DNA of 25,840 nt, taken from positions 1 through 25,840 of the forward strand of contig JBJYWI010000203.1 in the NCBI GenBank assembly GCA_046259385.1, in the 5' to 3' direction. The translations under genes were made by a program, and so were the position numbers. The stretch comes from CAVWDI01 sp046259385 (lineage in GTDB: Bacteria; Chloroflexota; Anaerolineae; Anaerolineales; UBA4823). Positions 8,220 to 14,849 of the stretch are shown here, one piece after another. The notes under the pieces are model-generated. The model had not been told where the DNA came from and searched no databases. It worked only from the letters and a program-made list of their open reading frames with translations. Positions within the stretch are counted from its first letter, which is position 1; the number at the start of each line of letters is the position of its first letter.

Positions 8220-8241
8220 AACCAGAAAAGAATTTCTGGTT
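8220..8241 (-). repeat. Intercistronic hairpin between the DAK2 kinase and degV genes
   Basis: AACCAGAAA (8220-8228) pairs perfectly with TTTCTGGTT (8233-8241) around a 4-nt loop. On the minus strand the tail (AATTTACCTTT) is not a clean T-run. An mRNA stability or partial-readthrough element is more likely than a full terminator. Confidence 0.55.
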
Positions 8242-8250
8242 TAAATAATT

Positions 8251-9930
8251 TTATTCAATGGAGAAAATAAATTGATAATGCGGTTGGCGTCCTTCATGCA
8301 TTTCAATTACGTGCTCAGGGTATTTCTGCCGGACAGCATTTTCAATCTGGCGGGCTTCTTCCAGTGTAACATTATCCCCATAAAATAAAGTGATTAATTC
8401 GTAATCCTGGACGTTGGCGTGCTCAAGCAGCGCAAGGCTGGTTTTTTCCAGGTTCTCAGTAGCTGCGACCATTCTTCCATTGAGCAGCGCAATGATATCC
8501 CCTTTTCTCGCTTTCACGCCGTCAATTTCAACGGTGCGTGTGGAAGTCGTTATCTCTCCAGTTTCAACTTCGCTGATTGCTTCGTTCATCTCGGAGACTA
8601 CTTTATCGAAATCCCCATCAGGAACAAGACGCAGCATTGCACTTAAACCTTGGGGTATGGTTTTTGTGGGTACAACCGCAACCTGTTTATTTGATAACTC
8701 TGCTGCATTTTTTGCAGCCATATATATATTTTTATTGTTCGGAAGGATGATGATTTTTTCCGTGGGAAGATTTTCGAATTTCGATATGATTTCTTCTGTA
8801 CTTGGATTCATTGTTTGACCGCCCTCAACAATCGCTGCGACACCCATACTGGCAAATATTTTTGCAATCCCGGAGCCCGGCACCACGGCAACTACGCCAA
8901 TATTTCCCGGTTCGACTGGAGAAATTTCTGGTTCTGACTCTTGCTTTGCTGGTCTTCTGGATTCAATCTGGTTTACCAGGTTTTCTTTAGCGACCCTTGT
9001 TACGATACCAAGTTCTTTTATATAATTTTCAGGAAGGTAATAATTCTCGTCTGGGACGTGGATATGCAAACGGTAAAGACTATCTCCTTCTCCAAATTGA
9101 ATTGAAGTACCCATAGATTCCAGTTCTGAAAAAAAATTGTTTATATCCAATTCTTGATTACAGCGAAAATCGACAATCACTTCCCAATCCTGCCCTGGTT
9201 CAATAGATTCCATTGATTCATCTAGGATAAGTTCAGATAATGGAGTGACAGTCGCAATGGTTTTATCAAGCGGTTGTCCATCAATATACCGCAACATCCC
9301 TTCTAATATGAAAAAAAGGCCTTTTCCACCAGCATCCACTACGCCTGCTTCTTTCAGCACATCCAGTAACTCTGGAGTCCGCTCAACAGATTCTTCAGCG
9401 GCGTTTACAATAGTTTCCAGTAATTGAATTGGGTCGTGAATTTCGGATATCACTTCTTCAGCGGCATGAGAGATGTCTTTTATGACGGTTAATATTGTTC
9501 CTTCAACTGGTCGTACGACACCTTTGTAGGCAGTTTCGCGCGCTTCCGAAAGGCCTCCAGCAAATGCGACTGCGTCAAGGGTATCATTATTATCGACAGC
9601 GCGGGCAAATCCGCGCCAGATTTGGGAAAGTATGACGCCTGAATTTCCCCTTGCGCCCATTAATGCGCCATGGGCTATTGTTTGAATAGTTTTGCTGAAG
9701 CTGGTTTCCTCAAAATTTGAAATCTCATCGTACGCAGCCTGCATTGTCAGAATCATGTTTGTCCCAGTATCACCATCAGGAACCGGAAAAACGTTGAGAG
9801 CGTTGACAATTTCCTGGTTCGTTCGCAGCCAGGTTAAACCAGCCTTTACTAAATGGCTGAGAGCGCGCCCGTCAATCACTTTTTTTCGATAATAATCCCG
9901 CCTTTCTGCAATCTGGGGATCCAATTCCAT
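8251..9930 (-). CDS. fakA: DAK2-domain fatty acid kinase, FakA/YloV-like, 559 aa
   Basis: FakA phosphorylates fatty acids held by a DegV-type FakB, giving acyl-phosphate for phospholipid synthesis. The N-terminal DhaL-like domain has NVFPVPDGDTGTNM (about 46-59), whose aspartates bind Mg-ATP, and GARGNSGVILSQIWRGF (about 92-108). A middle domain and a C-terminal domain follow (about 330-559), the latter with GNIGVVAVVPGSGIAKIF, ILPNNKNIYMAAKNAAE and YGDNVTLEEA. These are characteristic of the YloV/FakA family and match its usual length of about 550. The ATG at 9930 has a very strong purine-rich Shine-Dalgarno (GAGGAGAGAGAGG). Upstream is the Asp23/YloU gene, downstream the DegV gene and recG, the same order as in Bacillus around rpmB-yloU-yloV. 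Confidence 0.93.
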   Translation of the reverse strand: MELDPQIAERRDYYRKKVIDGRALSHLVKAGLTWLRTNQEIVNALNVFPVPDGDTGTNMILTMQAAYDEISNFEETSFSKTIQTIAHGALMGARGNSGVILSQIWRGFARAVDNNDTLDAVAFAGGLSEARETAYKGVVRPVEGTILTVIKDISHAAEEVISEIHDPIQLLETIVNAAEESVERTPELLDVLKEAGVVDAGGKGLFFILEGMLRYIDGQPLDKTIATVTPLSELILDESMESIEPGQDWEVIVDFRCNQELDINNFFSELESMGTSIQFGEGDSLYRLHIHVPDENYYLPENYIKELGIVTRVAKENLVNQIESRRPAKQESEPEISPVEPGNIGVVAVVPGSGIAKIFASMGVAAIVEGGQTMNPSTEEIISKFENLPTEKIIILPNNKNIYMAAKNAAELSNKQVAVVPTKTIPQGLSAMLRLVPDGDFDKVVSEMNEAISEVETGEITTSTRTVEIDGVKARKGDIIALLNGRMVAATENLEKTSLALLEHANVQDYELITLFYGDNVTLEEARQIENAVRQKYPEHVIEMHEGRQPHYQFIFSIE

Positions 9931-9976
9931 CCTCTCTCTCCTCTTATATCAGGGTTGGTGAGCAGGTTGATATAAA

Positions 9977-10333
9977 CTAATCGAGGTCGCTGATTCTCAA
10001 TCCCTGGACATGAACATTAATTTCATTAACCGGCATACCCATTGCTTTTTCGACATGATACCGGACTGTATTGCAGACACTATTCGCAACAGATTTAATC
10101 CTTGTCCCGTATTCAATTATCACGTATAAGTCGATGTTTATATTTGTGCCGTCATACTCTACATCAACGCCGTAAGTAGGATCTTTTACTATTACTTGTG
10201 TTAAACCATCCATAATGTTTTTTGATGTCAACCCGACAACGCCGTATGACTCAAGTGTCGCCTGATAAGCGATGCTGGCAATTGCACGCGGCATAACAAG
10301 AATGCTGCCAAGAGGGGGTGTTTCTTCCGTCAT
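9977..10333 (-). CDS. Asp23/Gls24 family protein, YloU-like, 118 aa
   Basis: This small Asp23/Gls24-type protein is of the kind found next to rpmB and the DAK2 kinase in Firmicutes and relatives. In Staphylococcus Asp23 is membrane-associated and linked to envelope stress; YloU's role is uncertain. Visible signature: GSILVMPRAIASIAYQATLE at the N-terminus, then VDVEYDGTNINIDLYVIIEYG and NEINVHVQGLRI at the end, the conserved VNVxVxGL-like strand. I choose ATG 10333, because GTGAGG is 6 nt upstream; an in-frame GTG at 10345 would lie inside that Shine-Dalgarno. It is the first gene of the minus-strand run and divergent from rpmB. Confidence 0.9.
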   Translation of the reverse strand: MTEETPPLGSILVMPRAIASIAYQATLESYGVVGLTSKNIMDGLTQVIVKDPTYGVDVEYDGTNINIDLYVIIEYGTRIKSVANSVCNTVRYHVEKAMGMPVNEINVHVQGLRISDLD

Positions 10334-10369
10334 ATTTAACCTCACTAAGGTTTAGGTTCAGTGATCATC

Positions 10370-10389
10370 AGAATTCTATTCCGAATTCT
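10370..10389. promoter_or_regulatory. Perfect palindrome between yloU and rpmB promoters
   Basis: AGAATTC (10370-10376) and GAATTCT (10383-10389) form a perfect 7-bp inverted repeat with a 6-nt spacer. Its right end touches the -35 box of the rpmB promoter. It lies 37-56 bp upstream of the yloU ATG. It could be an operator for one or both genes; that is inference. Confidence 0.4.
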
Positions 10390-10417
10390 TGAAAACCTAT
10401 TTAGTTTATGGTAATAT
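10389..10417 (+). promoter_or_regulatory. Sigma-70-type promoter of rpmB
   Basis: TTGAAA (10389-10394), a 17-nt spacer and TAATAT (10412-10417), with TGG directly before the -10. The expected start near 10424 gives a leader of about 130 nt before the rpmB ATG. Confidence 0.7.
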
Positions 10418-10432
10418 TGGGCGGCTACAAAC

Positions 10433-10474
10433 ATGGATATCTCCTTAATACAAGGATATTACCATCTTTTTTAA
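10433..10474 (+). promoter_or_regulatory. Terminator-like hairpin and 13-codon mini-ORF in the rpmB leader
   Basis: ATGG (10433-10436) pairs with CCAT (10462-10465), ATAT with ATAT, and CCTT (10443-10446) with AAGG (10452-10455), with small bulges. C and six T follow (10466-10472). The same bases form an ATG-to-TAA frame of 13 codons (MDISLIQGYYHLF). A leader attenuator is possible. The start position of the transcript and translation of the mini-ORF are inference. Confidence 0.45.
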
Positions 10475-10555
10475 TCGGTAAATACACATTCTAATTGAAA
10501 TTATCCCATTTGGCGCAGTAGTTTTATTGTCGGATGGAATTGAAAGGAAATTCAA

Positions 10556-10735
10556 ATGGCGAAATGTGCCAACTGCGGTAAAAAAACAACATTTGGGCGT
10601 AGTCGCCCCTGGTCAAAAAAGACCACTAACCGGAAATTCCGACCTAATTTGCAGACCATCACTCTTTATGAGGGGAACCGGAAGGTTAGAAAGGTCCTGT
10701 GTGCTAAGTGTATCCGCACAATGGCTAAGACATAA
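10556..10735 (+). CDS. rpmB: 50S ribosomal protein L28
   Basis: This 59-codon gene encodes L28, a component of the large ribosomal subunit. It starts MAKCANCGKKTTFGRSRPWS, then KKTTNRKFRPNLQTITL, and ends KVLCAKCIRTMAKT. The first cysteine pair (C4, C7) and the second (C49, C52) form a zinc-ribbon, so this is the zinc-binding C+ form of L28. The ATG at 10556 has an AGGA-type Shine-Dalgarno 8-10 nt upstream. Upstream are a promoter and a structured leader, downstream a strong terminator, so it is transcribed alone. It is divergent from yloU, a well-known arrangement in Firmicutes. The assignment is secure. Confidence 0.96.
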   Translation: MAKCANCGKKTTFGRSRPWSKKTTNRKFRPNLQTITLYEGNRKVRKVLCAKCIRTMAKT

Positions 10736-10762
10736 TCTGGTATTAAACCTCCCGCGATTGAA

Positions 10763-10796
10763 AAAGAATCACAGCAAGGCTGTGATTCTTTATTTT
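10763..10796 (+). terminator. Strong bidirectional terminator between rpmB and the Ser/Thr kinase gene
   Basis: AAAGAATCACAGC (10763-10775) and GCTGTGATTCTTT (10779-10791) form a perfect 13-bp stem with a 3-nt loop. On the plus strand ATTTTG follows. On the minus strand TTTTTC follows, so it can also end the convergent kinase transcript. Confidence 0.92.
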
Positions 10797-10845
10797 GTAT
10801 AATTAACGGCAATAAGCGGCTAAAAAGATTGATTGTTCAGGTACA

Positions 10846-11955
10846 TCAGGGCGGATTCAATGTGTAATATACCCACAGCCAGAAAGGGATCAGCCCTCCG
10901 AACGCGATTAATGCAGTTAATCCAATAATCCAGGTAAGCCAGTCAATATTTTGGAGTTCGGAAGAACTTGATGCATAACGGTTAGTTTCCGAGTAATCGA
11001 GATCGCTTTCGTTTGGGAGCGGAGCCCCAGTGTCTGTTGAAGCATGGTAAGTTGATCTGGAAGTTGAAACACTCTGGGCGGTGGTGTTTGAATGGGTAAG
11101 CATTTCGGTTGGGCTCATATATTTTTCTTTAGTTTGGGTTCCGAGTTCAACCAGCACCCGACCCATTTGAACCGCAGAGCGGTATCGTTGAGATGGATTT
11201 TTTGAAAGCGCTTTCAGGATTACCTCTTCAAATTCCAGGCTGATCTCCGGGTTAAAATTTCTTGGTGGGGTGGGTAAAGCCTCACGATGTAGTTTGGCTA
11301 ATTCCTGAGAATTAGAGGCTTTGAATGGAAGGTAGCCAGTAGTCATCTCATACAATACTACTCCAAGCGCGTAAACGTCAGAAGCTGGTGAAGGAGCAGC
11401 ACCGGAAGCCTGTTCCGGGGAGAAGTAATTTGGCGAACCCCAGACAACCTTTGTTTTTTCATCTGGTTTGATAGCGGAAAGCGCCCGTGCAATTCCAAAA
11501 TCCACAACTTTTAGCAACCCATCCGGTGTTACAAGCATATTCTGAGGTTTCACATCACAATGAACCACACCAGCCCGGTGCGCGAACCCGACCCCAGCAC
11601 ATGCCTGGGTAATAAGAGGCAATGCTCGTTCTACAGTGAGACCCCCGTCTTTCTTCAGCAGAGTTTTTAAATCGGTACCTGGTACGTATTCCATAACCAG
11701 GTAAAGCCGGTCGGAATCCAGCCCGAAATCGTGCACGGTGACGATATTTGGGTGGGAAAGTTTTGCGGCTGCTTTCGCTTCCTCCCGGAACCTTTCACGG
11801 AAATTTGGATCGTTTGAATAATCTTTTCGCAGAGTTTTTATGGCAACAGTTCTCTCAAGCATTAAATCACGGGCGCGGAATACCATTGCCATACCGCCCG
11901 AACCAATTCTTTCCTCTAACTCGTAACGCTCTCCCAGGATTATGCTTTCAGACAT
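10846..11955 (-). CDS. PknB-like Ser/Thr protein kinase with one C-terminal membrane helix, 369 aa
   Basis: The cytosolic kinase domain spans about residues 10-271: Gly-loop IGSGGMAMVF (17-26), VAIK lysine (K40), catalytic loop HCDVKPQN (132-139), DFG (152-154) and SPEQ after the activation loop. The usual HRD arginine is Cys (HCD), so it is a non-RD kinase; this variant is common in Chloroflexota PknB-like kinases. A Ser/Thr-rich linker of about 65 residues follows. The single transmembrane helix (about 340-362) has almost no extracellular part, so there is no PASTA or other sensor domain. The input is therefore unclear. A sigma-70-type promoter lies at 12037-12064, and the ATG has a poor Shine-Dalgarno. 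A PP2C phosphatase gene at 16764 could be its partner; that link is inference. Confidence 0.93.
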   Translation of the reverse strand: MSESIILGERYELEERIGSGGMAMVFRARDLMLERTVAIKTLRKDYSNDPNFRERFREEAKAAAKLSHPNIVTVHDFGLDSDRLYLVMEYVPGTDLKTLLKKDGGLTVERALPLITQACAGVGFAHRAGVVHCDVKPQNMLVTPDGLLKVVDFGIARALSAIKPDEKTKVVWGSPNYFSPEQASGAAPSPASDVYALGVVLYEMTTGYLPFKASNSQELAKLHREALPTPPRNFNPEISLEFEEVILKALSKNPSQRYRSAVQMGRVLVELGTQTKEKYMSPTEMLTHSNTTAQSVSTSRSTYHASTDTGAPLPNESDLDYSETNRYASSSSELQNIDWLTWIIGLTALIAFGGLIPFWLWVYYTLNPP

Positions 11956-12036
11956 ATCGATTCGTAAAATATTTTTTATAATGAGGTGGGTCAGGTTTTT
12001 CTCTGGCTCCTCACCACTTTTTATTATCGCAGGGAA

Positions 12037-12064
12037 ATTATACCAATTCGAGAGTCTTTTCTAA
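12037..12064 (-). promoter_or_regulatory. Promoter of the Ser/Thr kinase gene
   Basis: On the minus strand TTAGAA (12059-12064), a 16-nt spacer and a perfect TATAAT (12037-12042) preceded by TGG-like bases. The predicted leader is about 75 nt. The -10 is strong and the -35 only partial. Confidence 0.6.
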
Positions 12065-12070
12065 TAAACA

Positions 12071-12096
12071 GATAATCTTTCATTATCGGGTAAAAT
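12071..12096 (+). promoter_or_regulatory. Inverted repeat and -10-like box before the antiporter gene
   Basis: GATAAT (12071-12076) and ATTATC (12082-12087) form a 6-bp palindrome with a 5-nt spacer directly before TAAAAT (12091-12096). No good -35 box is seen. It may be a regulator site for the plus-strand gene; evidence is weak. Confidence 0.35.
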
Positions 12097-12138
12097 CTTT
12101 GCGGCAGTTGAGTCTTGAAAGGGATTTTTGCTGAAATA

Positions 12139-13260
12139 ATGAATTTAGGTTTTATTCATTTACGAAAAATTGGCGATATTTTACTTCTGCTGGTTCCATT
12201 ATCCATTCTGGCTGAGTTTCTTAACTGGGGAGAGATCCTATTGTTTCTGTTTTCAGCTCTGGCGATAATCCCCCTTGCAGGTTATATCGGCGAGTCAACG
12301 GATATTCTGGCTACAGCTACCGGTCCGCGTATTGGCGGATTATTAAATGCGACTCTTGGAAACGCGGCTGAATTAATTATAACAATTATCGCGATTCGTG
12401 AAGGTTTATTGGAGCTTGTGAAAGCTTCTATAACCGGATCGATACTTGGAAATGTACTGCTTGTATTGGGGATGTCCATGGTATTGGGTGGGATAAAAAA
12501 TGGGGTGCAGATATTTGACCGTCGTCAGGCTGGAAATAATGCGATTCTGCTAGTGCTTGCAGTAATCGCGCTATTAATACCGTCGCTTTTGAGCGGATAT
12601 ATTGGCCAGAGTGACAGCCCGGGAGTTGAGGCATTGAGTATTGGAGTTGCTATAATCATGATTGTCCTCTACATCCTGGGCGTGGTTTACAGCTTGAAGA
12701 CGGACAGGGGTCCATTGTCGTCTCGCCCAAGCGTCGAAACAAATCCTTCAATGGGAAACATTTATGAACCTGAAGAGATGACCGAAGTGCATCCTGCCTG
12801 GAGCACTAGAAAATCAATTGTTATCCTGGGATTGGCGACATTTGGTGTGGTAATTATGAGTGAGTTGTTGATTGGTTCTGTTGAGCCGGTAATGTTAAGC
12901 CTGGGAATTTCAGAATTCTTTCTTGGTATCATCCTGATTCCAATTATTGGTAATGTCGCTGAACACCTGGTAGCGGTAAAAGTGGCAATCCAGAATAAGA
13001 TGGAGCTGAGTGTTGAAATCGCAATCGCATCAAGCTTGCAAATAGCTTTATTTGTCGCTCCAGTTCTGGTCTTTGTAAGTTTATTTATAGGGAATCCCAT
13101 GCAGTTAATTTTTAATGAGGTAGAACTGCTGGCATTGGTCGCTGGAGTGCTAATTACAGCACTCGTTTCATCCGATGGGGAATCGAATTGGCTTGAAGGA
13201 GCCGAGTTAGTGGCTGTATATTTAATTCTGGCTTTAACCTTTTTTCTGATGCCGGTCTAG
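12139..13260 (+). CDS. Ca2+/H+ antiporter, CaCA superfamily (Cax-type)
   Basis: An integral membrane exchanger, probably moving Ca2+ or another cation out of the cytosol against protons. About eleven hydrophobic segments are visible. The two signature alpha repeats each carry an acidic residue in a GN-x-AE motif: LGNAAELI in the first half (just after TGPRIGGLLNATL) and IGNVAEHL in the second. A hydrophilic loop lies between the halves (RGPLSSRPSVETNPS and EEMTEVHPAW). The length of 373-381 residues fits. The start is uncertain: ATG 12139 is used here, but a TTG at 12115 in frame would add eight residues, and an AAAGGGA lies before the ATG with a long spacer. A -10-like box is at 12091. The SH3b gene follows 24 bp later. 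Confidence 0.9.
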   Translation: MNLGFIHLRKIGDILLLLVPLSILAEFLNWGEILLFLFSALAIIPLAGYIGESTDILATATGPRIGGLLNATLGNAAELIITIIAIREGLLELVKASITGSILGNVLLVLGMSMVLGGIKNGVQIFDRRQAGNNAILLVLAVIALLIPSLLSGYIGQSDSPGVEALSIGVAIIMIVLYILGVVYSLKTDRGPLSSRPSVETNPSMGNIYEPEEMTEVHPAWSTRKSIVILGLATFGVVIMSELLIGSVEPVMLSLGISEFFLGIILIPIIGNVAEHLVAVKVAIQNKMELSVEIAIASSLQIALFVAPVLVFVSLFIGNPMQLIFNEVELLALVAGVLITALVSSDGESNWLEGAELVAVYLILALTFFLMPV

Positions 13261-13284
13261 TGTCCCTCTATCCAGGAAACTTTG

Positions 13285-13791
13285 ATGTCGTCAATCCGCA
13301 TATTGTTTAACCGTTGGGTTATCGTTGGTTCTTTTCTTTTCGCTTGCTCCCTGATTTTTGTTTTTTTGATCAGCATCCTGCTCATGAAACCAGCCTCGCT
13401 GCGGACCGAAGTGCTTCCTCCAGTGGTTCAGAAGATTCCAGCCAGTACTGCAACTCCTGAAATACTTCAATCAGTGTCAAATTCTGCCGGGCAGGCACCA
13501 CCGAATATTGATCAATCTGATTCGGGTTCTTCTACTCAATCGCCGGGGGAGATTTCAACCGGGACTTACGTTAAGATAACCGGTACAGGCGGCGATGGAC
13601 TCCGTTTGCGCGATGAACCGGGATTGGGTGGGAATGTAAAGATGCTTGGGGAAGAGACCGAGGTTTTTGTTGTGGATGATGGACCGCGAAACGTTGATGG
13701 TTATGTTTGGTGGTACCTCAAAGGTTATTACGATGAAACCCGCCAGGGGTGGGCTGTTGTCGATTATTTATCGATTGTTGAGAACCCTTAA
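13285..13791 (+). CDS. Membrane-anchored SH3b domain protein, 168 aa
   Basis: A single strong hydrophobic segment lies at about residues 9-34, probably an uncleaved anchor or signal. A Ser/Thr/Pro/Gln-rich extracytoplasmic linker of about 60 residues follows (QSDSGSSTQSPGEIS). The C-terminus (about 94-165) is a bacterial SH3-type domain: GGDGLRLRDEPGLGGNVKML, then VWWYLKG and RQGWAVVDYLS, the usual start and end strands of SH3b. Such domains bind cell-wall glycans or peptides; a role here is unknown. The start is ATG 13285, with AGGAA about 8 nt upstream; a TTG directly before it is less likely. It sits between the antiporter and a DUF971 gene on the same strand, so co-transcription is likely. 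Confidence 0.88.
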   Translation: MSSIRILFNRWVIVGSFLFACSLIFVFLISILLMKPASLRTEVLPPVVQKIPASTATPEILQSVSNSAGQAPPNIDQSDSGSSTQSPGEISTGTYVKITGTGGDGLRLRDEPGLGGNVKMLGEETEVFVVDDGPRNVDGYVWWYLKGYYDETRQGWAVVDYLSIVENP

Positions 13792-13807
13792 GGTAAGGAT
13801 ACTGCTC

Positions 13808-14146
13808 ATGTCAATTATTAAACCAACTGAAATCACAGCAAATCGGAAAACCAGAGAGTTATTAATCTCTTGGAATGACGGCCATTCCAGTGTATATTCA
13901 TTTGCACTTTTGAGAAACGCCTGCCCATGTGCCGAATGTCGGGGAGGTCACGAGAATATGGGCGGTTTGCCAGACGAAGATATATGGTCGTTGCCTGATG
14001 AAGATACACCCGAATCCAGGTTGAGACACCTTGAGGCCGTTGGTTCTTACGCAGTTACTTTCGAGTGGGAGGATGGGCACCAATACGGCATTTACAACTG
14101 GAACTATTTACGGGCGCTTTGCCCATGCGAGGTATGCCGGTCATAG
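13808..14146 (+). CDS. DUF971 (GBBH-like N-terminal domain) protein, 112 aa
   Basis: A small protein of the DUF971 family, the fold also found at the N-terminus of gamma-butyrobetaine hydroxylase. Visible family pattern: LLISWNDGHSSVYSFALLRN, then CPCAEC, and later FEWEDGHQYGIYNWNYLR followed by CPCEVC at the very end. The cysteines form two CPC-x-x-C groups that could bind zinc or an Fe-S cluster; the family role is unclear. The start is ATG 13808, 16 bp past the SH3b stop, with AAGGTAAGGA upstream; an extension of the frame to 13646 overlaps the SH3b gene and is rejected. The stop overlaps the stop of the response-regulator gene on the other strand. Confidence 0.9.
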   Translation: MSIIKPTEITANRKTRELLISWNDGHSSVYSFALLRNACPCAECRGGHENMGGLPDEDIWSLPDEDTPESRLRHLEAVGSYAVTFEWEDGHQYGIYNWNYLRALCPCEVCRS

Positions 14147-14797
14147 ATAATCGCGTAGATTGTGCTCTACTGCATATGCTGCCGCTTCTGCCCGGTTGCT
14201 TACGCCCAGCTTTGAGAGAATGCTGCTGACGTAGTTTCTGACAGTTCCCTCACCCAGGAATAGTGCTTTTGCGATTTCTCTATTTGTTTTTCCCTCAGAG
14301 ACAAGCAGCAGTACATGTCGCTCCTGCTGGGTTAGAGCAGAAAAAGCGGATGCCTCTTCCTCCTTTGCTGCTTTCCGGACTTCCTGGAATATCCGCTGAG
14401 TAACAGCGGGGTCAAGCAGCGCCTCTCCCCTTCCAACAGCTTCAATTGCCCTTACGAGGTCCTCGCCTCCGATTTGTTTTAATACATAGCCAGCTGCTCC
14501 CGCCCGGATGGCGGAGAAAAGCATTTCATCTTCGGCGTATGAGGTTAGCATGATGACTTTTGTATCCGGATATTTTTCAGAAATCTCCTCGCATGCTTCT
14601 ATTCCGGAACCACCGGGAAGACGGATGTCCATCACAACAACATCCGGCGAATAAGTGCCTACACGTTCAATTGCTTCTCTTGATGTGCTAGCTTCAGCAA
14701 CAACTTCAAAGTTCGGGTGACGCTCAAGCAGCGCTTTTAATCCCAACCTTACAACTTCATGATCGTCTACCAGTAAAATCCTTTGTTTTGATGCCAT
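14141..14797 (-). CDS. NarL/FixJ-type response regulator (REC + LuxR HTH), 218 aa
   Basis: A two-component DNA-binding response regulator. The receiver domain (about 5-120) has DD at 11-12, phosphoacceptor D57, T85 and K107. The LuxR-type helix-turn-helix at about 150-212 includes LTQQERHVLLLVSEGKTNRE, FLGEGTVRNYVSSILSKLGV and NRAEAA. The HTH resembles the DevR/LiaR group. No histidine kinase gene is in the window, so the partner and signal are unknown. ATG 14797 has an excellent AGGAG 6 nt upstream. It follows alr with 52 bp between. Its 3' end overlaps the DUF971 gene tail to tail, so no terminator separates them. Confidence 0.95.
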   Translation of the reverse strand: MASKQRILLVDDHEVVRLGLKALLERHPNFEVVAEASTSREAIERVGTYSPDVVVMDIRLPGGSGIEACEEISEKYPDTKVIMLTSYAEDEMLFSAIRAGAAGYVLKQIGGEDLVRAIEAVGRGEALLDPAVTQRIFQEVRKAAKEEEASAFSALTQQERHVLLLVSEGKTNREIAKALFLGEGTVRNYVSSILSKLGVSNRAEAAAYAVEHNLRDYL

Positions 14798-14849
14798 AAA
14801 TAACTCCTGGTCGGAGTATAGTTGATTTATTATTTTCCCACAAGCTGAC

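Noticed and set aside
10527..10802. A 91-codon plus-strand open frame over the rpmB region
   Set aside because: It is a different frame over the real 59-codon rpmB gene and runs on through the terminator stem. rpmB has the zinc cysteines, a ribosome binding site and the right neighbours.
13646..13807. N-terminal extension of the DUF971 frame
   Set aside because: It lies inside the SH3b coding region in another frame. The ATG at 13808 has a ribosome binding site and starts right at the family domain.
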